DNA of 40,294 nt, from the NCBI GenBank assembly GCA_902766925.1, contig CACXFL010000049.1, positions 1-40,294 on the forward strand, read 5' to 3'. The notes beneath the pieces were generated by a model, which saw only the letters and a program-made list of their open reading frames with translations, searched no databases and was not told the origin of the DNA. This document shows, piece after piece, positions 1-8,282 of this stretch. The position numbers and the translations under genes were made by a program. Source of the DNA: an uncultured bacterium (GTDB lineage Bacteria > Bdellovibrionota_B > Oligoflexia > Oligoflexales > CACXFL01). Position 1 is the stretch's first letter; each line of letters opens with the position of its first letter.

Positions 1-2
1 AC

Positions 3-95
3 TTTCGTTACTACTCTCCGTTTAAAAAGTTTATTTCCCTGTATGATACCTTACCTCATGAAGTAATACTAATTGTAGCTTCTACTCCTGTATAA
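3..95 (+). CDS. C-terminal end of an unidentified protein (partial)
   Basis: An open frame enters from the left edge and stops with TAA at 93-95, giving about 30 residues ending ...LPHEVILIVASTPV. It is followed directly by a strong hairpin terminator, which supports a real gene end. The piece is too short to name a family; no start or domain is visible. Confidence 0.5.
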   Translation, partial: FRYYSPFKKFISLYDTLPHEVILIVASTPV

Positions 96-122
96 TAATT
101 TATAAAGCAAATACCCTTAATC

Positions 123-161
123 AAAAAAGTCTCCACTACCTACAAGATAGTGGAGACTTTT
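123..161. terminator. Bidirectional intrinsic terminator
   Basis: A perfect 14-bp stem (125-138 with 148-161, top half GTCTCCACTA) encloses a 9-nt loop. The stem is bounded by A4 on the left and T4 on the right, so it gives a T-tract on both strands. It lies between the plus-strand partial gene ending at 95 and the minus-strand gene ending at 178, so it likely serves both. Confidence 0.85.
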
Positions 162-177
162 AGCTCGCGGATCGGAT

Positions 178-1164
178 CTATTTTTCTTCTTTTATAGCTT
201 TAATCAAAGCTTCTTCACTGATAGCTGAAAGATATCTTTTACCGTTTATATAAACTGTTGGAGTAGCTGATACATCTGAAGATTTACCAACATCTTTTGC
301 ATGTTTTAGATAAATACCAGCTTCTTCACTCTTCAAACAAGCTTCAAAAGCTGATTGGTCAAGTTTAGCTTTACTAGCAAAATCTTTAAGACTATCAGCA
401 CTTAACATTCTTTGGTTTTCAAAGGCTAGATCATGATATTGCCAGTATTTTCCTTGCTTATTTGCACAAAATCCAGCTTTAACAAAATCAGCATCAAGTT
501 CTGAAGAAGAAAGGGTAAAAGGAACAAATACAAAATGGAATTTTTCTTTCTTTAGAACTTTATGAACTACATCGTTAAAATGTTTACAGTGAACACATCC
601 ATAGTTACCAAACTCTACCAAAGTAATTTTAGAGTTTTTATCTCCTGTTTCAGGGAACCCAGAAGTATCTATATTTGTAACTGGGGATATAGGTTTAGAA
701 ATAAGAAGTTTAAATTTTTCTTGTTTCTTTAATTTTTCTACTAAAGCGGTTCTTTTTTCCATAATCTTTTGTTTCTTTAGTATATCTTTAATCTGAGGTT
801 TTATCTGATCCAAAGTATAGGTAGCAGGAATAGAAGACTTATTATCATTGTAGAACTTTTTAATTTCTCTTTCAGATGGATCGGATATTTTTAACTCTTT
901 ATCTTGAGCTTCTTGAACACTTATTTTTTTCTTTTTAGCTATTTTTTCAAAATATTCATTTAAAATATAATCATCAATAATAGCAGAAACCATATCGTAA
1001 TTTTTTAGTTCAGCTTCATACAATAAATTTCTAGTCGTAAGAGGTAAACTAGATACAGATTTTTTTTGACCTCCGAGTTCAAACAACGGAGAGTCAGATT
1101 CTGTATATGCTGATAGAACAAAAGAAGATAGTAAGGCTAGTGACAAAAACAAAAACTTTTTCAT
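178..1164 (-). CDS. Exported DsbA/BdbD-like thiol oxidoreductase with helical N-terminal domain
   Basis: 328 aa. Residues 1-19 form a signal peptide. Residues 45-155 are Lys-rich and helical, in the style of a SurA-like N-terminal region. Residues 160-328 are a DsbA/BdbD-type thioredoxin fold with the active-site motif C190-V-H-C193, the QGKYWQYHD stretch, a further pair C233/C276 and the cis-proline motif ATPTVYING near residue 302. Members make or rearrange disulfides in envelope proteins; with no DsbB or DsbD in the window, direction (oxidase or isomerase) is open. The ATG has a GGGAG ribosome binding site 6 nt upstream. Family confident, substrate unknown. Confidence 0.88.
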   Translation of the reverse strand: MKKFLFLSLALLSSFVLSAYTESDSPLFELGGQKKSVSSLPLTTRNLLYEAELKNYDMVSAIIDDYILNEYFEKIAKKKKISVQEAQDKELKISDPSEREIKKFYNDNKSSIPATYTLDQIKPQIKDILKKQKIMEKRTALVEKLKKQEKFKLLISKPISPVTNIDTSGFPETGDKNSKITLVEFGNYGCVHCKHFNDVVHKVLKKEKFHFVFVPFTLSSSELDADFVKAGFCANKQGKYWQYHDLAFENQRMLSADSLKDFASKAKLDQSAFEACLKSEEAGIYLKHAKDVGKSSDVSATPTVYINGKRYLSAISEEALIKAIKEEK

Positions 1165-1253
1165 AAACTACTCCCAAAAACTAAAATAAGCACCAGATAC
1201 TGGACTAAAAGATAGTCCGCACCCTTCAATCGCAACCGACCTAGTTATGATAC

Positions 1254-2225
1254 CTACAATGTTTTTGTATTACCAGTTTTTTTTAACTTATTTAATTCAT
1301 TGAAACTATATTCAACATCTGCAACTCTATAAGGATCGTACATCTCTCTTCTTATCTTCCATTCATTTCCTTCTTTTATCCAATAGAGAGTTTTTCTACC
1401 TGTAAAATTAGATCTTCTATCTCCATGAAACTCTTGATTCATCATACTTACAGCGTATTTTGAATGAACAAATACTTTAATGGAGGATAGTTTAACATCC
1501 ATATTTCTGTAACTAGAGAAAATACTTTTTTTATAATCTCGATACTGATCCTTGTTTCTTCCCTCATACCTAAAAGATGAAGCGTACTGATTCATGTATC
1601 CATCTATATTTCTTTGCGACCACATCCTACCCCAAAGCTCGGTAGACCTTCGAATAGCATCTACATCTGAAACTTTATTAACTCCACTAGTTCCATCGGT
1701 AATAATCACTATTCCTTGTTGTGGTTTTAACCAATCTGCAAGTTTTATAATATCATCATTATAAAAAGCTACACACCCTTCAGTAACGTGAGCTTCTTGA
1801 ACTCTTTCGTTATTAATAACTCCATGTAACCAAATTCCATGTCCAGTCTTTTTTTCTACCCTGTCCATTGGATTAGGATAATCTAGAGTTATTGCCATAG
1901 GACCGTACTTAGGGTTAAGCTGATCCTTAGTAAGAATAGATTCTGTTAGATAAATACCTTCTGGAGTTTTATTATCTCCCCGTCTTGTCTTATCACCTGA
2001 TTCTTTACCTATTGCTATCTGAAAAGTAGACAGAGTTTTTGCATCTTTTACATTATCAGGCCAAGTCATAAGAGTTGCTTTGAGTTCTTTTTTATCTACG
2101 ACCAATATAATAAAATCTTTTAATTTTTCAGAATCTGTCTTTTTTGCAAAACATCTACCGCTTCCACAAACAAGCAGTCCAACCATAATAATTACATATA
2201 CTGTATACAAAAAAATATTTCTCAC
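1254..2225 (-). CDS. L,D-transpeptidase (YkuD family) with C-terminal NTF2-like domain
   Basis: 323 aa with a signal peptide (cleavage near residue 27, CFA). Residues 36-178 are a YkuD catalytic domain: His134 in IWLHG and nucleophile Cys151 in HVTEGCVAF, a variant of the usual SHGC box. The TPEG stretch near 87 is typical of this branch. Residues 190-300 resemble the NTF2/SnoaL-like (Cds6-type) domain, with W..RN.D.Y...Y...F and a basic C-terminal part. Such enzymes form 3-3 peptidoglycan crosslinks, attach lipoproteins or trim crosslinks; which applies is not shown. The start is GTG with a weak AAGG about 9 nt upstream; it is preferred because the next Met (14) would cut the signal peptide. 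Confidence 0.87.
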   Translation of the reverse strand: MRNIFLYTVYVIIMVGLLVCGSGRCFAKKTDSEKLKDFIILVVDKKELKATLMTWPDNVKDAKTLSTFQIAIGKESGDKTRRGDNKTPEGIYLTESILTKDQLNPKYGPMAITLDYPNPMDRVEKKTGHGIWLHGVINNERVQEAHVTEGCVAFYNDDIIKLADWLKPQQGIVIITDGTSGVNKVSDVDAIRRSTELWGRMWSQRNIDGYMNQYASSFRYEGRNKDQYRDYKKSIFSSYRNMDVKLSSIKVFVHSKYAVSMMNQEFHGDRRSNFTGRKTLYWIKEGNEWKIRREMYDPYRVADVEYSFNELNKLKKTGNTKTL

Positions 2226-2276
2226 AATCTGACTACCTTAAGTTTCAAATGGAACCTGAAAAAATATACACATATA

Positions 2277-3488
2277 TTAATTATCTTCTAATTTTTCTAA
2301 AATATACAACACTTTTTGAAAATCTTGAGGAAGTTCTGAACGAAAACATATTTTTTCTTGGGTTCTAGGATGAATTATTCCCAAAAGCCCAGCATGAAGA
2401 AGTTGTCTTGGTACTTTTTTTAACACTTCATCCACCACTGGATCTATACTTACAAGTCTTGACATCTTAGCATACAGGGTATCTCCTACCACTGGAGCTC
2501 CTATATCTTTTGCATGAACTCTAATCTGGTGAGTTCTTCCTGTATCAAGCCTTACTTTAACCAAGGATAACTTATGATCATAACTGACAATTTTTCTAAA
2601 ATGTGAGCAAGAATATCTGGCTTTTCTTCCATTTTTGTCCACCAAAATTCTATGCTTTGCTTGTCCTTTAAAATTTAAAATATATCTATCCTCTGGATCG
2701 ATATTAGTAGTGGTATCAGGAGCAAACCCTTCTAATTCTTTAGAATCTAAGGATTTAAAAGACATCCTGTTAAATTTACTTCTAACCAGATAACTTTCTA
2801 CATCTACACTCTCTTCCTTAAGATATCCTCCTAAAAGTGCTGTGTATTCCCTCAGATTAGTTTTTTCTTTAAACTGGCAAGCAAGTTTTTTATGTGCCAA
2901 CTCTTCTTTTGCAAAAACAATAAGTCCTGAGGTATCTTGATCTAATCTATGAACAAGACCAGATCTAGGAACCCGAGAAGAGTCCATCCCATATTTAGAT
3001 TTAAGATAATAGGCCACAGCTTCAACCAAGGTAGGATTATCCTTTGTTTTTACCCCTGGATGAACCACAAGACCTGCTGGTTTATCCACAACCAAAATCG
3101 ATTCATCCTCATAAACCACATTTATTGGATACTCTTTTGGTTCTATGTGTTGTTCCTGATTGAATAGATCAGATCCTAGATCAAGATCCAGATCAGGATC
3201 TAGATCTTGATCCTGATCTTGGTCAAACTCAGGATTTATCCCCACTGGATTCGTTTCTATTTGAATTTGAGATCCTATCTTTTTATCTATAAATTGAACC
3301 GATATAATATCTCCTACACATACTTTGTATGAATTTTTTTTAACCTGAGAGTTTACCTTAACTATTCCTTTTTCTATAAGAGATACCAGCTTAGATCTTG
3401 AAAGATCAGGATAGTTTTCAGCTAAAAAAACATCTAGTCTTTTTAGAGCATCTTTTTCACTAACTTGTAAAACTTTTGATAAACTCAT
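2277..3488 (-). CDS. rluD: 23S rRNA pseudouridine synthase, RluD family, with acidic insert
   Basis: 403 aa against about 325 for usual RluD. Residues 10-70 are an S4 RNA-binding domain. Residues 120-395 are the RluA/RluD catalytic domain with VVDKPAGLVVHP (133-144), HRLDQDTSG (180-188; catalytic Asp183), RTHQIRVHA (318-326) and LLHAGLLG. The family isomerises uridines in 23S rRNA (positions 1911/1915/1917 in E. coli). Extra length comes from a D-Q/D-L repeat linker at 88-107 between the two domains and a basic insert near 250-290. The linker is encoded by a GATC-rich hexamer repeat. The ATG start has only a weak ribosome binding site. RluD is preferred over RluC because of the S4 domain and motif set, but that distinction is inference. 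Confidence 0.9.
   Translation of the reverse strand: MSLSKVLQVSEKDALKRLDVFLAENYPDLSRSKLVSLIEKGIVKVNSQVKKNSYKVCVGDIISVQFIDKKIGSQIQIETNPVGINPEFDQDQDQDLDPDLDLDLGSDLFNQEQHIEPKEYPINVVYEDESILVVDKPAGLVVHPGVKTKDNPTLVEAVAYYLKSKYGMDSSRVPRSGLVHRLDQDTSGLIVFAKEELAHKKLACQFKEKTNLREYTALLGGYLKEESVDVESYLVRSKFNRMSFKSLDSKELEGFAPDTTTNIDPEDRYILNFKGQAKHRILVDKNGRKARYSCSHFRKIVSYDHKLSLVKVRLDTGRTHQIRVHAKDIGAPVVGDTLYAKMSRLVSIDPVVDEVLKKVPRQLLHAGLLGIIHPRTQEKICFRSELPQDFQKVLYILEKLEDN
3167..3218 (-). repeat. GATC-containing hexamer repeat inside rluD
   Basis: Nine GATC sites occur in 52 bp, at 3167, 3172, 3179, 3185, 3191, 3197, 3203, 3209 and 3215. The last seven are spaced exactly 6 bp apart. On the coding strand this is a 6-bp microsatellite encoding alternating Asp with Gln, Leu or Pro. 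Confidence 0.9.
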
Positions 3489-3569
3489 ACAAAATCTTTA
3501 TATTCAAGTATTTAATTAATACTCTGTTTACTTTAATACTTTTCGGTTGCATACTTAATAGTATTGACT

Positions 3570-3586
3570 CTTGAGTAATACTCAAG
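3570..3586. promoter_or_regulatory. 17-bp inverted repeat upstream of terC, possible operator
   Basis: CTTGAGT-AAT-ACTCAAG is a perfect 7+3+7 inverted repeat, ending 41 bp before the chosen terC ATG. A TTGACT hexamer (3564-3569) sits immediately to its left, but no convincing -10 lies at the right distance. Operator function is inference; it could also be a leader hairpin. Confidence 0.35.
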
Positions 3587-3627
3587 ACCAAGATGTATTT
3601 CAAGTAATTTTTAGATTGGTGCAGATT

Positions 3628-4569
3628 ATGAGTTGGACATATTTTCATTGGAGCGTATTTTTAATCAGTGTAGTTATCCTTTTAGGATTAGATCTTTTTA
3701 TTTTCCATAAATCAGAGAGAATTCAATCTTTTAAGGAATCTTTACTTTGGACTCTATTTTGGTGTAGTTGTTCCTTAGCATTTAATTTGTTTATTTATTT
3801 TACTTCAGATGCAACTCAAGCTGTAACTTATCTGACAGGATATCTTGTAGAGTGGTCACTATCCATAGATAACGTTTTTGTATTTGCTGTAATATTTTCT
3901 TATTTTCAAATTCCTGAACAATACCAATACCGTACACTGTTTTGGGGAATAATTGGAGCCATGGTAATAAGGCTTGCCTTCATTTTTATAGGAATAGAAC
4001 TTGTATCCAGTTTTTCCTGGATGATGTTAATCTTTGGAATATTTCTTATATATACCGGAATTAAAATGCTTGGATCTTCTTCCAAAGAAGATCCTGAAGC
4101 AAATCCTGTGTTGAAGATAGCAAAAAAATTTCTTCCTATCTATCCAGGTACCAGTCCTCATTTTTTCGTTAGAGAAAACAATAAAACCTATATATCTAAA
4201 CTATTTTTAGTACTCCTTGTTATTGAAAGTAGTGATGTTATGTTTGCTGTAGATAGTATCCCAGCTATTATAGGAATTAGTTCCGATAGATTTATTGTAT
4301 ACACTTCAAACGTATTTGCTATTTTAGGACTTAGATCCTTGTATTTCCTTCTATCACGAATGATAGCAAGTTTTTCTTATTTAAAATACGGACTGTGTGG
4401 AATCTTGTGCTTTATAGGAGTCAAGATGGGATACGAGTATATAGCAGATAAACACCTTGTATCTCCTCTGGGTTCCCTGTGCGTAATTGTTGGTTTGATT
4501 AGTTTCTTTGTACTAATTTCTGTACTAGTAAATCGCAAAAACAAAAAACAAAACGAAAATAAACATTAA
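3628..4569 (+). CDS. terC: TerC-family integral membrane protein
   Basis: 313 aa from ATG 3628. The frame opens earlier at TTG 3571, but that adds residues with no ribosome binding site and runs across the inverted repeat; GGTG 6 nt upstream and the family's usual N-terminus favour 3628. About nine hydrophobic segments are visible. Both family signatures are present: EWSLSIDNVFVFAVIF around residues 73-88 and ESSDVMFAVDSIPAI around 200-214, whose acidic residues form the proposed metal site. TerC/Alx proteins export manganese or support metal loading of exported proteins, and were first linked to tellurite resistance. It is a lone gene divergent from rluD. No yybP-ykoY manganese riboswitch is recognisable upstream. 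Confidence 0.9.
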   Translation: MSWTYFHWSVFLISVVILLGLDLFIFHKSERIQSFKESLLWTLFWCSCSLAFNLFIYFTSDATQAVTYLTGYLVEWSLSIDNVFVFAVIFSYFQIPEQYQYRTLFWGIIGAMVIRLAFIFIGIELVSSFSWMMLIFGIFLIYTGIKMLGSSSKEDPEANPVLKIAKKFLPIYPGTSPHFFVRENNKTYISKLFLVLLVIESSDVMFAVDSIPAIIGISSDRFIVYTSNVFAILGLRSLYFLLSRMIASFSYLKYGLCGILCFIGVKMGYEYIADKHLVSPLGSLCVIVGLISFFVLISVLVNRKNKKQNENKH

Positions 4570-4622
4570 AATTAATTCGTATATTCAAATCTAGATCAAA
4601 GCTCTCACTTATAAACAGAACT

Positions 4623-5048
4623 TTATACGGATTGCATTAGTTCTTGTTGATAATCCATCAGAGCTTCTCCAAACTCTTCTCTTTGATCAAAAGACATAGA
4701 ACTTCTGAATCTAGGCATCAGTAAATCTTCTTCAGCAGTAAAATGTTGTTTTATTTTAGAAATTAAATCTTCCAGTAACTTATTATCACAAGTTGATATA
4801 TCAAGATTTTCTAATTGATTTAAAATATATTCTTGGTTAGCTTGTTCTTTTTGAACCCATGATGATACTGTAAAAATAGCTTGAGCTTCAGGATAAATAT
4901 AATCTTTTTCTATTTGGAAATGAATACTAAGTTCTTTGATAAAAGCAGTAAAAAAATTCTTATTCGTCTTATTTTTACTTTCTAAAATAGACGATATTCT
5001 TTGTCTCAATCTGTCATGTTCGCTTTTTATCAAATTCAAGATATCCAC
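4623..5048 (-). CDS. Hemerythrin-like (HHE) protein
   Basis: About 141 aa. The helical core carries the expected pattern: H in SEHDRL, H..IEKDYIYPE and HFTAEEDLLMPRF, matching the His/Glu ligands of the HHE di-iron fold. Such proteins bind O2 or NO, or take part in iron-centre repair; the exact role here is unknown. The frame extends upstream to an ATG at 5114, but GGAGG lies directly against an ATG at 5052-5054 (0 nt) and 6 nt before a GTG at 5046-5048. The GTG is therefore the best start. The gene stands alone, convergent with terC. Confidence 0.8.
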   Translation of the reverse strand: MDILNLIKSEHDRLRQRISSILESKNKTNKNFFTAFIKELSIHFQIEKDYIYPEAQAIFTVSSWVQKEQANQEYILNQLENLDISTCDNKLLEDLISKIKQHFTAEEDLLMPRFRSSMSFDQREEFGEALMDYQQELMQSV

Positions 5049-5414
5049 TGACATCCTCCACACTAAAAAAATAAATCTAAAATATTTTCCCCACCTCATT
5101 ACTAAGGAAAACATCCTATAATCAAGTTTTATTAGTTGATATCTACTAGATCATATAAAAAAAAATATCAACCCTTTTATCCTATAAAAATTAAATTTTT
5201 TTTAATATTTTTCACAACTTAAACTCTAATCTTTTAGCTACTTTTTTAATCAGGTTATATTTCTTAGGTATCATCATAGAAAGAACAGCTAAGTTTCTTC
5301 AGAATTTTTCAGAGATATATGAGTATGGCTTTTATTTATGCTAAAATAGTATACGTAGTTTAAAACCGAGGATAAATTAGAACCGGTTTATTTAGTGAAG
5401 AGAGGTCTGATTAA
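5049..5414. other. Intergenic region without a supported gene
   Basis: This AT-rich stretch lies between the divergent hemerythrin gene and the gene at 5415. It contains an extended -10 element (5339-5347) and an AAACCG...CGGTTT inverted repeat around 5367-5387, in what would be the downstream leader. The minus-strand frame up to 5114 is an unlikely N-terminal extension of the hemerythrin gene. I see no RNA gene. Confidence 0.5.
5339..5347 (+). promoter_or_regulatory. Extended -10 promoter element for the gene at 5415
   Basis: TGCTAAAAT is a TGn-TAAAAT extended -10. No good -35 is seen 17 bp upstream. The predicted start near 5354 would give a leader of about 60 nt. Confidence 0.35.
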
Positions 5415-6431
5415 ATGATTAAAAAACTTGTTTTTGTTGTAGTTGTAGTTGGGATTTTGTTAGTTTATATACTAACCCATCATGGAAAATCCAATGAAGA
5501 TACCAGTTTAGAAGAAGGTGAAGAGATTACTCTTGAAAAAACTCAATCAAGCTATGATCAAAGTATAAATGAATCTGAACACAAAGAATTTATAACAAAT
5601 AATTATACATCAGAAAAACCCAAAGTTTTTAGAAGATCAGATACTAGATCGTCCTTTTCTAATTCTGAGACTGTAAGCACATCTATCAATCAATCTAAGA
5701 AAAACCCTAATAAGATAGATCTTTCTAGTTCTACAGAAGTAACAAAAAAAATCCAAGAACTATCCCGCTTTATTCCTACTACCCATGTTCAACTAGCAAC
5801 CGATAATTCCTCTGTTTTAGATCTAACCCTTGCTCTTAACACTTTAAAACAAGATACCTGTCACTGGGGGGATCTTGATATTATAGCTAAAGATGTAGGT
5901 AATTCAGAAATTTTACTTTCAGTTGAACCTATTCTTCCTTCTGATGATTCTCTATCTCCTATAACTGAATTTACTTCACTTAATGTCCTTGAAAAAGGCT
6001 CCTTCTATTTTAACCTTCCTAGAGTTTCTACCCCTGTATTTTTAGGACTATACCTATGTAAAGATTCTTCAAACTCTAGACGTTGTAACAATAAATCTTT
6101 TCAATCTTTAAATGATTTATTTTTAGTACAAAATAGTGGAGTAAATGTAACTAATCCCAAATATACAAAGGATAAAATATACTTTTTCCAATCTTTTATT
6201 CTGACCCATAATGATATTTACATTCTTGATAATACAAAACTTAATAAAAACTCCCAAGAACTTAAAAAGACCCTTCTATCAATTACAGATCTACCTGAGA
6301 AAAAAATATCTACTATAATTAAAAGAGTAAAAAATATTAACAAAAATATCCGTAGTGAAAACGTCTCAATTTCTAAACAGACTATAAATTTACTTTTACC
6401 AAAAAGATCTGAAGTAGCTTGTAAAAGATAA
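5415..6431 (+). CDS. Membrane-anchored protein of unknown function
   Basis: 338 aa; I do not recognise the family. Residues 4-20 are a strongly hydrophobic N-terminal anchor or uncleaved signal. Residues 25-115 are a low-complexity Ser/Glu/Asn-rich stalk. Residues 118-275 look like a beta-rich globular domain with Cys149, Cys215 and Cys224, and the stretch GSFYFNLP...PVFLGLYLCKDSS. Residues 275-338 are basic and helical, with a last Cys336. The layout fits a single-pass inner-membrane protein with a periplasmic domain. The ribosome binding site is AGAGG, 9 nt before the ATG. The gene is convergent with the lipoprotein at 6449 with only 17 bp between them and no terminator hairpin. Confidence 0.75.
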   Translation: MIKKLVFVVVVVGILLVYILTHHGKSNEDTSLEEGEEITLEKTQSSYDQSINESEHKEFITNNYTSEKPKVFRRSDTRSSFSNSETVSTSINQSKKNPNKIDLSSSTEVTKKIQELSRFIPTTHVQLATDNSSVLDLTLALNTLKQDTCHWGDLDIIAKDVGNSEILLSVEPILPSDDSLSPITEFTSLNVLEKGSFYFNLPRVSTPVFLGLYLCKDSSNSRRCNNKSFQSLNDLFLVQNSGVNVTNPKYTKDKIYFFQSFILTHNDIYILDNTKLNKNSQELKKTLLSITDLPEKKISTIIKRVKNINKNIRSENVSISKQTINLLLPKRSEVACKR

Positions 6432-6448
6432 CTTAGTAGTATTTGATT

Positions 6449-8092
6449 TTAATCTTCTTCTTCTTCTTCGTTTTCATCTTCTTCGTTTTCATCTGAACCG
6501 ATTATGGTATTAAGATTTATGATTTTTCGCCATTGTTGAAAGTTTATAAGAAAATTATTAAGATTTAAATATTCGTTTTGATACTTATCAGATTCATTAT
6601 TCTCTCCTTTAATAGTAGTGTACAAACTCAGAGTTTCTTGACGAACAAGTTTTGATGCTTGAGTTGTAAAATAGAGGTTTAAATCCTGTTTAACGTTAAA
6701 AATATTAGAAGTATTCATTGGTAAAAAAACACCTTTAGTTTTCTGAGAATTTACTTTTAAACTAGGATATCTGAACATACAGATAAAATCATACTGATGA
6801 AGATCATCACTAGCATAATCTAGGGAAAAATTACTGTCTAACTTAATATCCAGGATATCTTGTTCTCTTACAGTTCCTAAATCTAAATTCATTATCATGG
6901 AAGCATCTGAATTATCATTTACTTTAACTGCTGTAGGCATTTTAGAAAATACCGTATTATATTCTTGAACCTCAACAGATTTAAGATAGTAGAAAGTATC
7001 ATCTGATTCCAGGTTCTCTTTTGTTGCCTTACGAAATACCCAAACAGAAAAACTCTCATAGTCTTTATTTAAATTAAACTTAGTTTCTGCCCCTTGTAGT
7101 CTAATAGATAAATCAGTCTTTTTATCAGCACTAACTGTATGAAGAGCAAAGAATCTATGGGTCATTGGGAAATAATTTATATTTGTAGTCTTTCTACCAG
7201 GAATACTAGCAGAAAAACCCGCACTACTTAACTCACTAGCTACATTCAAAGAATAATCATAAGACTTTTTACCTTCCTCATCTTGAGTTACAGTTAAGAG
7301 TTGAACCTGTCCTTGAAGTAAGAGTAGATCTCCTTTTTTAAAAGATACAGAAGGTATATTTATAAGTTTTTCACCTGCGGAACCCTGAGTCTGTATATCT
7401 GTAGCAAAATATACTTTTTGAAGATAATACGGAGTATTCTCTGCTTGAAGTATCTTTGTAGTTTCATATTTTCTATACACAATCACACTAATCCTATCCA
7501 TATCTGTAGTTCGTGTATGAAGTCCTCCTTGGATTTTTTTATCAGAATTCCATTTACTATATTCAGCAATGGGGTTTATTCTTAATTTATAGGTTAATGA
7601 CTCACTGTTTTCTTTTAAGGTATCTATGATCATAATATTAGACGAGGCAAACTTCATTCCTTTATCTATACTTATATTTTTCTGTCCTAAAGTAGTAGAA
7701 CCCTTCATTATAGAAGTTTGAACATAGGATTTAAACATAGATGTATTCGATAAAGAAAAATTTGCCAGAACGAAAACAACATCACCTTTTTTAAGATCTT
7801 TAACTTGAACAGAAGCAATATCTGTGATGTCTTCATAAGTTGTAATATTCTTAGAAGAAACTTTAGTGTATTTATAATCTTTGATTAACCATAATTCTTC
7901 AGGATCAGTATCAATCGGCTCATAAATATAGCTTGAACTATTAGAATGAGATCCCGAATATTCCCCACTAAATACTGAAGGACGAGATTCTAAATCCAAT
8001 TTAGCACAAGAACATAAAAATGCAGTTATACAAAAAGATAAAATCAATCTGATAGTTAATTTTTTTATCTTTAAGACTTTTATCGACTCCAT
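6449..8092 (-). CDS. Large lipoprotein with three tandem beta-rich repeats
   Basis: 547 aa, family not recognised. A basic N-terminus, hydrophobic core and lipobox-like FLCSC29 mark a lipoprotein. The mature part seems to hold three repeats of about 150 aa, starting near 66, 220 and 366. Each opens with a W/Y-Y-L-K-type strand (ELWLIKDYKY, YYLQKVYFAT, YYLKSVEVQE). The first two share KKGD followed by a hydrophobic strand (KKGDVVFVLA at 101, KKGDLLLLQG at 252) and end with VIVYRK or VWVFRK. The C-terminus is an acidic tail (DENEEDENEEEEED). This suggests a repeated beta-sandwich surface protein. The ATG has TAGGG very close upstream. It follows the terminator of tdh, so it is probably transcribed separately. 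Confidence 0.75.
   Translation of the reverse strand: MESIKVLKIKKLTIRLILSFCITAFLCSCAKLDLESRPSVFSGEYSGSHSNSSSYIYEPIDTDPEELWLIKDYKYTKVSSKNITTYEDITDIASVQVKDLKKGDVVFVLANFSLSNTSMFKSYVQTSIMKGSTTLGQKNISIDKGMKFASSNIMIIDTLKENSESLTYKLRINPIAEYSKWNSDKKIQGGLHTRTTDMDRISVIVYRKYETTKILQAENTPYYLQKVYFATDIQTQGSAGEKLINIPSVSFKKGDLLLLQGQVQLLTVTQDEEGKKSYDYSLNVASELSSAGFSASIPGRKTTNINYFPMTHRFFALHTVSADKKTDLSIRLQGAETKFNLNKDYESFSVWVFRKATKENLESDDTFYYLKSVEVQEYNTVFSKMPTAVKVNDNSDASMIMNLDLGTVREQDILDIKLDSNFSLDYASDDLHQYDFICMFRYPSLKVNSQKTKGVFLPMNTSNIFNVKQDLNLYFTTQASKLVRQETLSLYTTIKGENNESDKYQNEYLNLNNFLINFQQWRKIINLNTIIGSDENEEDENEEEEED
6453..6491 (-). repeat. Short tandem repeats coding the acidic tail of the lipoprotein
   Basis: A perfect 15-bp direct duplication, TCTTCTTCGTTTTCA, at 6462-6476 and 6477-6491 is preceded by TCT triplets. 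On the minus strand it encodes repeated Asp-Glu-Asn-Glu-Glu. Units are multiples of three, so copy changes would alter tail length without shifting frame. Confidence 0.8.
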
Positions 8093-8209
8093 ACCCTACC
8101 ACTTAATTTTTTCGTACTTTTACAACCATATACTCTTTGATTAGTATACAACACCGTCATTAGATTTTTCTACTGTTTTAATAGTAATTATTAGATTAAT
8201 AACGATTCT

Positions 8210-8248
8210 AAAAAAAAGAGGAAAATCTTTTTATTAAAGATCTTCCCC
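8210..8248 (-). terminator. Intrinsic terminator of tdh
   Basis: Read on the minus strand, a 13-nt arm starting GGGGAAGATCTTT, a 5-nt loop and a nearly matching arm (two mismatches) are followed by eight T. An outer ACGATTCT/AGAATCGT pair (8202-8209, 8260-8267) could extend the stem. It lies between tdh and the downstream lipoprotein gene. Confidence 0.8.
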
Positions 8249-8282
8249 TATTTTATCTAAGAATCGTACAAAATAGTTAGTA

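Noticed and set aside
1202-1218. GGACT/AGTCC hairpin between the thiol oxidoreductase and L,D-transpeptidase genes
   Set aside because: Only a 5-bp stem with no T-tract on either strand; too weak to call a terminator or riboswitch.
2949-3167. 72-aa plus-strand open frame inside rluD
   Set aside because: It lies wholly within the conserved RluD coding sequence on the other strand and has no ribosome binding site; a shadow frame.
3490-3630. Manganese riboswitch (yybP-ykoY) before terC
   Set aside because: The leader is too short and lacks the conserved four-way structure; only a simple inverted repeat is visible.
5055-5114. N-terminal extension of the hemerythrin gene to ATG 5114
   Set aside because: The extra residues do not match the HHE fold, and a good ribosome binding site supports the internal GTG at 5046-5048.
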